Origin: an uncultured Collinsella sp.
GTDB lineage: Bacteria > Actinomycetota > Coriobacteriia > Coriobacteriales > Coriobacteriaceae
Direction: 5' to 3'
DNA length: 8,860 bases
NCBI GenBank assembly: GCA_900555355.1
Contig: USKV01000047.1
Span: 1 to 8,860 of the forward strand
Shown: in pieces, positions 1 to 5,053 of the stretch
How the letters are laid out: the number at the start of each line of letters is the position of its first letter
Position numbering within the stretch: the stretch's first letter is position 1
Position numbers and translations under genes: made by a program
The notes under the pieces: generated by a model
Seen by the model: the letters and a program-made list of their open reading frames with translations, nothing else
The model's database searches: none
What the model was told of the DNA's origin: nothing

Positions 1-254
1 ATGCGAACCTCCAGTCCGGACCGCTTCACGGTCCAACTTTCTGTCCGCACCCCCATCATGGCGGGGGCTTAATTGTGACGGCACTCAAACACTACGGCGA
101 GCTGGGGACGCGTGAGCTGGCAGAACGTACGGGGCTTACGATTTCCCAGGTTAGGTCGCGCGTCAACGCGCTCATTGCTCAAGGCGAGCTTGAGCCCACG
201 GCGCCGGCGACGAGCCGCAACCGCAAGTATCGACTGTTGGAGCGCGTGGAATAA
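1..254 (+). pseudogene. 3' end of a gene with a C-terminal winged-helix domain, frame broken at a G run
   Basis: The gene runs off the left edge. From base 1, frame 1 reads SPDRFTVQLSVRTPIMAGA and stops at TAA 70-72. A different frame then reads LIVTALKHYGELGTRELAER and continues to TAA 252-254. That second part is a clear helix-turn-helix (ELAERTGLTISQVRSRVNAL) followed by a wing ending in RNRKYRL. One extra G in the GGGGG run at 63-67 would join both parts into one smooth protein (MAGG-LIV-TALKHYGE). This arrangement, a beta-strand ending before a winged helix, resembles the C-terminus of ATP-binding proteins of the AlbA_2/Schlafen-AAA (RecG-like) type. The family name is inference because only the tail is present. 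As an alternative, GTG 75 could start a separate 59-aa protein, with the GGGGG serving as its ribosome binding site. It could also be a sequencing or assembly error, or a -1 frameshift site. Confidence 0.5.
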
Positions 255-276
255 ATGCGTTAGCGGACGAGGCGAC

Positions 277-298
277 CCAATAATCGACTCTCGATTGG
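277..298. repeat. Imperfect inverted repeat between convergent genes
   Basis: The arms are CCAA-TAA-TCGA and TCGA-TTGG around a CTC centre, so they pair over 8 bp with a three-base bulge. It lies in the 100-base gap between the plus-strand winged-helix gene and the end of the minus-strand orphan gene. No T-tract follows on either strand, so it is a poor classical terminator. Its core at 279-293 matches 14 of 15 bases with 995-1009 on the other side of the orphan gene. Confidence 0.35.
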
Positions 299-354
299 CG
301 CCCACTAAGGCAAAGCGGTTGTTGCCCAGTCGACAGTGATGCTAAAGACTCGGC

Positions 355-846
355 TTACGCCGGCATGGCCCCAAGCCCGTCCATCAAGAACAGCCTAAGA
401 ACCAGCTTGATGACATATCCCGGTTTGACTTCAGCCGCGTCAAAGACGTGGCGCTCGGCGAGTTCGCTGCAGTATGCATAGATGTCGCGGATAAGGTCCG
501 CGCCCGAAAGCGTAAACATGTAGCCTGCGTCCGAAAGTGCATTGGGCGCGGCGGGCAACTTGGCCATGTGGCAGAACGTTTGCAGGTCGGGCGCCATAAC
601 ATTCTGGTAGTCGAGGTGGCCGCTGGCATCCTGTGCGGCAAGCTCCAATTGGCGCACAAAATCCAGCGCCGCTGCTAACACAAAGCTCGGTGTAGGCGCA
701 TTGACGTCCTGAGTGGTCGCCACAAGCCTGCCCGCCGCCTGCGTGACAAGCCAAGCGACCTCGCGCTGGCAACGCACGGCCTTGCGCGTAACCGGCTTGA
801 TGGACGAAGAAGAAACGCTCCCCTTAGGCGGATTCGAAGCAGCCAT
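355..846 (-). CDS. Orphan 163-aa protein, function unknown
   Basis: I do not recognise this protein. The start at 846 is chosen because GGGAGGG lies five bases upstream of the ATG. An in-frame start at 939 would add 31 residues but has no such site, and it would run across the likely -10 box. Residues 1-17 are Ser/Pro-rich and probably unstructured (KGSVSSSSIKP). The rest reads as mostly helical: an Arg/Lys-rich helix at about 20-45, an alpha-helical segment at about 53-75 (SFVLAAALDFVRQLELAAQD), and a hydrophobic C-terminal helix at about 142-160 (KPGYVIKLVLRLFLMDGLGA). There is no signal peptide or clear transmembrane segment. It has three scattered cysteines (C26, C92, C126) and no metal motif. 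It is transcribed away from the HNH nuclease gene and shares a 215-base intergenic region with it. A regulatory or partner role is possible but unsupported by any motif. Confidence 0.7.
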   Translation of the reverse strand: MAASNPPKGSVSSSSIKPVTRKAVRCQREVAWLVTQAAGRLVATTQDVNAPTPSFVLAAALDFVRQLELAAQDASGHLDYQNVMAPDLQTFCHMAKLPAAPNALSDAGYMFTLSGADLIRDIYAYCSELAERHVFDAAEVKPGYVIKLVLRLFLMDGLGAMPA

Positions 847-903
847 AAGACCCTCCCATGAACAATCCGGTCCAACAAGCCCGGATGAAACACGTGCTAC
901 ATC

Positions 904-909
904 AGTATA
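904..909 (-). promoter_or_regulatory. Possible -10 box for the orphan gene
   Basis: On the minus strand this reads TATACT, a good -10 match, about 57 bases upstream of the start at 846. No convincing -35 lies 16-18 bases further up; the nearest candidate, TTGTAC, is 20 bases away. The call rests on the -10 alone. Confidence 0.3.
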
Positions 910-994
910 CAGGGGAGTGGGGTAGCGGGGTACAAGCACGCCAGCGGCAAACCGAGAGCATCAACGATGTGCCGATTGCGGAATGAGATCTCGT

Positions 995-1020
995 AATAAT
1001 TGACTCTCGGTCATATTATT
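995..1020. promoter_or_regulatory. Near-perfect inverted repeat, possible operator between divergent genes
   Basis: The left arm AATAATTGAC (995-1004) and right arm GTCATATTATT (1010-1020) are complementary apart from one extra T, and are separated by TCTCG. It lies 42 bases before the HNH start and about 150 bases before the orphan gene start. The right arm contains TATTAT (1014-1019), which could be the -10 of the HNH gene, although no -35 is visible at normal spacing. If so, a dimeric regulator bound here would block that promoter. There is no T-tract, so it is not a terminator. Confidence 0.4.
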
Positions 1021-1061
1021 GAGGGGCATGACTCGCGTTCGTATGGTTGTAGGTGCTGGCG

Positions 1062-2144
1062 ATGAACGACATTGACCTTGCTGTTCCGTTGATGGATGGA
1101 CCAAGCTATGACCGCGCCTGCAGTCTCGTGCCTTCCGAATACGTTGAGGCATGGGAGTGGTTTCTGGGTGAGGAGCAGCGCGGCGGCGTTTGGACCAGCC
1201 TTCCGCACCACACCAAGGAAGATAGCCCTCAGTATCAGTACCGTTTGAGAATTGGCTCGGACTTCTTTCCCGTAACGCGGGATTCAGGGATCTTCTGGCC
1301 GGGCCAGGATCGGGTGAAGCAAGATCCCAATAAGATCTTTGCGCTTTCGGTCCATAACTCTAAAAAGAGCTTCTACACCGATGTGCCTCCGCTCTATTTG
1401 GACGATGGTACGTGGGTCATTAAGTACTCGGTTCAAGCGCCGGGTACCGTTGGTTTTCGAGACCAGAATTACAACCGTAAAATGCTCAACTGCATGGAAT
1501 GCGGCGTTCCAGTCGGAGTCATATTTGCAACCGAGGTGGGCTATAAGGTGCTCGGCCTTGCGTTTGTTGAGCGGTTCGAGCCCGAAAACGGATGGTTTGT
1601 TCTGCACGGTCCTGTTCATAAAGGCGGACCGGACCCTCGTTTTGCGCCCGACATGAGTTATCTGAAGCACATACCCGTCGATATTGAGTTTGCCGGACAG
1701 GGTGCGACCGACGACGAAAAGGTCCGCTATGCGTTAAGGCGCGAGCGATTGGGGCAACAATGGTTCCGCAAGCAGCTCGTTGCCGCCTATGACGGCCGTT
1801 GCGCGGTGTCGGACTGCGGCGTCAGCGAAGCTCTGGAGGCTGCGCATATCGAGAATTACTCGGGACCCAAATCGCAGGTTGCCAGCAACGGCATTCTGCT
1901 TCGGCGCGACCTTCATTCCCTATTTGATGCTCACCTGATTTCGTTTGAGCCTGTTTGCGGCGAATATCGGCTGTGCGGATCGTACCTGCTGGATAAGACC
2001 GACTACGCTTCCTTTGCGGGTGCGACGCTAAGGCAGCCGAATGAGCGTCAGTGGCGACCCAATACGGTGTTTCTTGAGGCCCATCGCATTGAGTTCGATC
2101 GCTCGGAAAAGAAGCGTGAAAAGGCGGGGCTTCTGCCGTATTAG
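1062..2144 (+). CDS. HNH endonuclease, predicted restriction endonuclease (COG3440-like)
   Basis: This 360-aa protein has two parts. The C-terminal part (about residues 220-305) is an HNH_2-type nuclease domain. It opens with RRERLGQQWFRKQLVAAYDG, the FR..L..AY..rC lead-in typical of this family, followed by CAVSDC (247-252), AAHI with catalytic H262, SNGILL with N276 and DLHSLFD with H285. The three HNH residues are therefore intact and the domain should bind a metal and cut DNA. The N-terminal part (about 1-215) contains DDGTWVIKYS (114-123), NYN (136-138) and GVPVGVIF. This is the pattern seen in front of HNH domains in predicted restriction enzymes, where the N-terminal domain is thought to read DNA, often modified DNA. 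No methyltransferase gene is nearby, which fits a type IV (modification-dependent) enzyme better than a classical R-M system; that is inference. The ATG at 1062 follows a weak GTAGG; GTG 1053 in the same frame is an alternative, just after an in-frame TAG. The stop is TAG. Confidence 0.85.
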   Translation: MNDIDLAVPLMDGPSYDRACSLVPSEYVEAWEWFLGEEQRGGVWTSLPHHTKEDSPQYQYRLRIGSDFFPVTRDSGIFWPGQDRVKQDPNKIFALSVHNSKKSFYTDVPPLYLDDGTWVIKYSVQAPGTVGFRDQNYNRKMLNCMECGVPVGVIFATEVGYKVLGLAFVERFEPENGWFVLHGPVHKGGPDPRFAPDMSYLKHIPVDIEFAGQGATDDEKVRYALRRERLGQQWFRKQLVAAYDGRCAVSDCGVSEALEAAHIENYSGPKSQVASNGILLRRDLHSLFDAHLISFEPVCGEYRLCGSYLLDKTDYASFAGATLRQPNERQWRPNTVFLEAHRIEFDRSEKKREKAGLLPY

Positions 2145-2266
2145 CGTATTTGGTTTTGGCATTCTTTGACGATCGTGTTGTTTGATCGGATCGCGTGGCG
2201 ATGCAATCTCGCGCACGCCCGCCGGTGCATGCTCTTTCTGATTTGTATAGCGAGAGGGGAGCGTGT

Positions 2267-2551
2267 ATGAGCTGGCGAGGCGATATTGCAATGGGGAAGT
2301 ACGGAAAACTGCCGTGTGCCCTTATAGACAACAATATGTTTCCGAGCGTAGAGGTTGATTGCGGGTCGTTTGTCGTCGCCTGTCCTTGCTGCGGCTCGCA
2401 AATACCGTGTCTCGACATTCGGTTCATCGATGCGCGCGACAGGCTCAGCGACGAAGTGAGAAAACGGACAGGCGTTCATATGCCGGTGTATCCGGAGAAA
2501 TGCCCTGTTTGTGGCCTCGATATCGTGTACGACGCCGGCGACGAGGGATAG
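2267..2551 (+). CDS. Small zinc-ribbon protein, function unknown
   Basis: This 94-aa protein has two CxxCG knuckles, CPCCG (C39, C42) and CPVCG (C79, C82), spaced 36 residues apart. Together they would bind one zinc as a rubredoxin-like or zinc-ribbon fold. Between them is a charged helix (DARDRLSDEVRKRTG). Further cysteines at 17, 32 and 48 are outside the motif. The start at 2267 is preceded by GAGAGGGGAG at good distance. The earlier in-frame ATG at 2195 lacks a binding site, and the 24 residues it would add look non-coding. It lies 122 bases after the HNH gene on the same strand and converges with the DUF5710 gene 38 bases downstream. No specific family is recognised. Zinc ribbons of this size are often nucleic-acid or protein adaptors, which is only a suggestion. 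Confidence 0.7.
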   Translation: MSWRGDIAMGKYGKLPCALIDNNMFPSVEVDCGSFVVACPCCGSQIPCLDIRFIDARDRLSDEVRKRTGVHMPVYPEKCPVCGLDIVYDAGDEG

Positions 2552-2589
2552 GTGATGCGGAGGAGCTGGCTGTGAAGGCCTCTTCGTCT

Positions 2590-3276
2590 CTACAAATAAA
2601 TCCCCTCACCGAGCTGCTTGTGGAACTCGGCGTGATGGTCGCGTGCCCAGGTAAAGAGCGCTTGGTCAAAGTCGGTACGCGTGGCCGGGACGCCAAAGAC
2701 GCCGGCAACTTCGACGCGCACAAACTCCAGTGCCGGCAGCTTGTTGATGGCAGTGAGGGCAAACGGGGACGAGGGCTCCTCGAACAGATAGCGGCTGCCT
2801 TGCAGCGCGTCGCAACTGGTGCACGTGTTGCCTAGCGACGGGGCTTTGGAGGCTCGCGCGCCTACGGGCTTGTAGCCGCAGCGCTTATGAAGGTAGTCGC
2901 GGATCTCGCCCGGCACGCAGCCAAGAGCGGGCACGATGGCGAGTGCGTTGGCGTTGGCCGTGTCGATGGCAATGTACCTGGCTTCGTTGGGCGCGTGCGC
3001 GATGGCGATGCTCTCGTCGTTATCGGTTCGATAGGGAATGCCAAAGGCCGCGACCGAGGTCTCTTTGTGACACTTCCAGCACTCGCGCTTGCCCAGTACT
3101 AGATATATATACGGCGCTGAGGGGTCGGATCGGTCAACACCGGGCAGCCACTCGGCAAAGGGCTCGGGGTTGACGCCGCTGGGTACATACCAGATCTTCT
3201 TGGTCCGGTCCCATTTGGCGCCCAGCGCCTTGGCTTCTTCTTTGTGCGAAAAGGGGACATCGAGCTCGGTGCGCAT
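2590..3276 (-). CDS. DUF5710 domain protein with split zinc-binding cysteine pairs
   Basis: This 228-aa protein begins with a DUF5710-type domain (about residues 4-45): LDVPFSHKEEAKALGAKWD followed by KKIWYVPSG and the AEWLPG end. The pattern 'V.F..KdeAKalGAkWd...K.WYvP.g' is characteristic. The domain also occurs in plasmid and phage primase or DNA-processing proteins. After it comes CWKC (C66, C69) and, much later, CTSC (C152, C155), spaced to form one zinc site with an inserted alpha/beta segment of about 80 residues. The C-terminal part (160-228) has no motif I know. There is no signal peptide or membrane segment, so it should be cytoplasmic. The start is well supported: AAGGAG lies six bases before ATG 3276. 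A longer reading frame to 3516 would run through the tRNA terminator and is rejected. The role is unknown; nucleic-acid binding is the most natural inference. Confidence 0.8.
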   Translation of the reverse strand: MRTELDVPFSHKEEAKALGAKWDRTKKIWYVPSGVNPEPFAEWLPGVDRSDPSAPYIYLVLGKRECWKCHKETSVAAFGIPYRTDNDESIAIAHAPNEARYIAIDTANANALAIVPALGCVPGEIRDYLHKRCGYKPVGARASKAPSLGNTCTSCDALQGSRYLFEEPSSPFALTAINKLPALEFVRVEVAGVFGVPATRTDFDQALFTWARDHHAEFHKQLGEGIYL

Positions 3277-3473
3277 GGCGGCTCCTTGGTGCTGCAGGTG
3301 CAAGTGCCTCAAGGATACCGCAGGGCGCAGACATCGCGGCGTTTTGTCGAGAAGTTGCGGCTCGGATGGGTTCGAGACGCGTTGGTCTCGGCCTCGGTGG
3401 CTATTGACGCGGTTTTGTGCATGGGCAGGGTGGTTGCTTGGGCGGTTGGAGCTGCCAGCGGATTTGGCGACAT

Positions 3474-3509
3474 AAAACAAAACAGCCCAGAGACATAGTC
3501 TCTGAGCTG
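3474..3509 (-). terminator. Intrinsic terminator of the tRNA-Val unit
   Basis: On the minus strand, CAGCTCAGAGAC pairs with GTCTCTGGGCTG (12 bp, one G-T pair) around a three-base TAT loop, directly followed by TTTTGTTTT. It begins nine bases after the tRNA CCA end. This is a textbook rho-independent terminator and marks the end of the tRNA transcript. Confidence 0.9.
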
Positions 3510-3517
3510 CGAACATT

Positions 3518-3592
3518 TGGTGGGCGTTAGAAGATTTGAACTTCTGACCTCTTCCGTGTCAGGGAAGCGCTCTCCCCCTGAGCTAAACGCCC
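3518..3592 (-). tRNA. tRNA-Val (anticodon GAC), CCA encoded
   Basis: The minus strand folds as a full cloverleaf. The acceptor is GGGCGTT with AACGCCC, then discriminator A and encoded CCA (3518-3520). The D arm is GCTC/GAGC. The anticodon stem is CTTCC/GGAAG with loop CTGACAC, and the anticodon GAC is at 3558-3560. The variable loop is short, and the T arm is AGAAG/CTTCT with loop TTCAAAT. All stems pair. The anticodon reads valine codons GUC and GUU. The gene is a stand-alone unit with its own promoter and terminator, and the accessory genes at lower coordinates lie on its 3' side. Confidence 0.97.
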
Positions 3593-3621
3593 GATCAAGG
3601 GTGCGCAAGTGCGCAAGGGAT

Positions 3622-3650
3622 AATATAACGGAGCCTGAACTCGGTGGCAA
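3622..3650 (-). promoter_or_regulatory. Promoter of the tRNA-Val gene, with AT-rich upstream element
   Basis: On the minus strand the -35 is TTGCCA (3650-3645) and the -10 is TATATT (3627-3622), with a 17-base spacer. Immediately upstream of the -35, at 3655-3666, is the perfect palindrome ATTTTTAAAAAT, placed where an UP element would contact the polymerase alpha subunit. Transcription would start near 3615, leaving a leader of about 23 bases before the tRNA. Strong promoters with UP elements are usual for stable RNA genes. Confidence 0.75.
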
Positions 3651-3789
3651 GAACATTTTTAAAAATCGCTTACATTGTGGAATTCGGGGGCTTTGTCGTA
3701 TCCATTTCAAAAGAGTCTGCTGCCGCGATTTGGCTGTCGACTAATACAGGGCCATTGCGGTATCGAGCTATGGAAAGACGCCTGCGGAA

Positions 3790-3850
3790 TTGTCCTACCG
3801 ATAAGCGGACAAGCCTCCGGCTGGTGCCTTCGCCGTGGTAAGGTAAGCCG
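3790..3850 (+). promoter_or_regulatory. Possible structured 5' leader of the EamA transporter gene
   Basis: Two stem-loops lie in a row. The first is TTGTCC (3790-3795) with GGACAA (3807-3812). The second is CGGCT (3818-3822) with AGCCG (3846-3850), containing an inner CCTT/AAGG helix (3827-3830, 3840-3843). They lie about 20-80 bases upstream of the ribosome binding site. I could not match them to any riboswitch class I know. In GC-rich DNA such pairings can arise by chance. No promoter was recognised between the tRNA promoter and this leader. Confidence 0.2.
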
Positions 3851-3881
3851 AATTGTTTCCAGGCTGTTTCGGGGGAGTGGA

Positions 3882-4904
3882 ATGAGCAAAGAGTGTGTCG
3901 AGCAGGTCGAAGGCACAGGGGCTTCGGTGCCGATGACCGATATATCGAACATTGATGTGCCCGAGGGCACCGACGAGCTCAGCCGCAGCACCCGTCGCGC
4001 CTGGCGCGACCGTCTCAACGACGCCCAGACGAGCAAGATGATCACGGGTGTTTTAGCCACGCTGGTGGGCGGTTCGTTTTGGGGTTTCTCGGGTACCAGC
4101 GCGAGTTTTTTGTTCGATACCTACCATGTCGATACGCTGTGGCTTATGAGCATACGACAGATTCTCGCCGGTCTGCTCTTTATGGTCGTGGTTGTCACGC
4201 GCGACCGCGCACGCCTGGTCAAGCTTTGGACGACGCCCGCTGATCGCAAACAGCTGCTGTTCTTTACCGCCTTTGGCCTGCTCTTTAACCAGTTTTGCTA
4301 TCTTTCGGCCGTGCGCCTGACAAATGCCGGAACCGCGACGGTGCTCCAGTGCCTGCAGCTGGTCATCATCATGGGCTACACCTGCGTGATCGACCATCGC
4401 ATGCCTCGCGTGCGTGAGGCCGTTGGCATTGGGTTGGCCCTGGGCGGCACCTTTTTAATCGCTACCGGCGGCGACCCGACCAGTCTGAGCATATCGCCGC
4501 TTGGCCTGGTCGCAGGCCTTATGTGTGCGGTCAGCGCCACCTGCATGGCGGTGATTCCCGCCAAGATTCTGCCCGAATACGGCAGCCCCATCGTTACGGG
4601 CTCAGCCATGCTCACGGCTGGTATCGTCACCTGCACTATCGTGCAGCCTTGGGCTCATATGCCGGCGCTCGATGCCGCCGGCGTCGAGGCGCTCGCGGTG
4701 TTTGTGGTCGTGGGCTCGTTTTTGGCGTACATGCTCTATATGCAGGGCGTCAAGGACATCGGCTCGGTGCGTGCGAGCTTGATCGGAACCGTGGAGCCGG
4801 TTTCGGCGACCATCACGAGTGCCGTTATGCTGGGCACGGTGTTTTTGCCGACCGATCTTATCGGCTTTGCCATGATCATCGTGATGATGTTCCTTACGGT
4901 GTAG
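3882..4904 (+). CDS. EamA/DMT-superfamily transporter
   Basis: This is a 340-aa inner-membrane protein of the drug/metabolite transporter superfamily. Residues 1-50 are hydrophilic and charged, probably a cytoplasmic tail. From residue 53 (KMITGVLATLVGGSFWGFSG) to the end come about ten hydrophobic helices arranged as two EamA repeats. Each repeat ends in a family-typical segment: LTNAGTATVLQCLQLVIIMG in the first, and GSVRASLIGTVEPVSATITS, with E305 in the conserved 'EP', in the second. The start at 3882 is set by GGGGGAGTGG just upstream. An in-frame start at 3675 would add 69 residues of non-membrane sequence across the leader and has no binding site. EamA proteins export or import amino acids, sugars or other metabolites, and the substrate cannot be read from sequence. 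The protein ends right after the last helix (MMFLTV) with almost no tail. It has no evident functional tie to its neighbours. Confidence 0.9.
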   Translation: MSKECVEQVEGTGASVPMTDISNIDVPEGTDELSRSTRRAWRDRLNDAQTSKMITGVLATLVGGSFWGFSGTSASFLFDTYHVDTLWLMSIRQILAGLLFMVVVVTRDRARLVKLWTTPADRKQLLFFTAFGLLFNQFCYLSAVRLTNAGTATVLQCLQLVIIMGYTCVIDHRMPRVREAVGIGLALGGTFLIATGGDPTSLSISPLGLVAGLMCAVSATCMAVIPAKILPEYGSPIVTGSAMLTAGIVTCTIVQPWAHMPALDAAGVEALAVFVVVGSFLAYMLYMQGVKDIGSVRASLIGTVEPVSATITSAVMLGTVFLPTDLIGFAMIIVMMFLTV

Positions 4905-4998
4905 TTGACGCCGCCGCCAAGACAGAAAAGGTGTTGTGCCGCATTTTCGCCAATTGATGTCCGTGTCTGGAGTTTAGCTGTCGATGCTCAAAATGCCA

Positions 4999-5004
4999 TA
5001 AACT
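4999..5004 (+). promoter_or_regulatory. Possible -10 box for the DUF4012 gene
   Basis: TAAACT lies about 50 bases upstream of the ATG at 5054 in a locally AT-rich stretch, and the 149-base gap after the EamA stop suggests a separate promoter. No good -35 is present at 16-18 bases; TTTAGC at 4973 is 20 bases away. No terminator was found after the EamA gene, so read-through is possible. Confidence 0.3.
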
Positions 5005-5053
5005 AGTAACGTTATGGACTTTTTCATTGCGACTCAATTGCGAGGATTTCTTT

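Noticed and set aside
298..307. Possible duplicated tRNA-Val 3' end (attachment site)
   Set aside because: Only about seven bases match the tRNA acceptor end, far short of a typical attachment core.
1822..2427. A 201-codon minus-strand open frame across the end of the HNH gene
   Set aside because: It overlaps the HNH catalytic region on the opposite strand, has low-complexity Arg/Ser/Thr-rich translation and no start site support.
3373..3390. Inverted repeat CGAGAC/GTCTCG with a six-base loop upstream of the DUF5710 gene
   Set aside because: It is only 6 bp, with no T-tract and no promoter overlap visible; such short arms are expected by chance in GC-rich DNA.
2590..3516. Extending the DUF5710 protein upstream to a start at 3516
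   Set aside because: The extra 80 residues would run across the tRNA terminator and look non-coding. ATG 3276 has AAGGAG at ideal spacing and directly opens the DUF5710 domain.
3675..3881. Extending the EamA protein to an upstream start at 3675
   Set aside because: The added 69 residues have no family match or binding site and overlap the leader stem-loops. ATG 3882 has a strong ribosome binding site.
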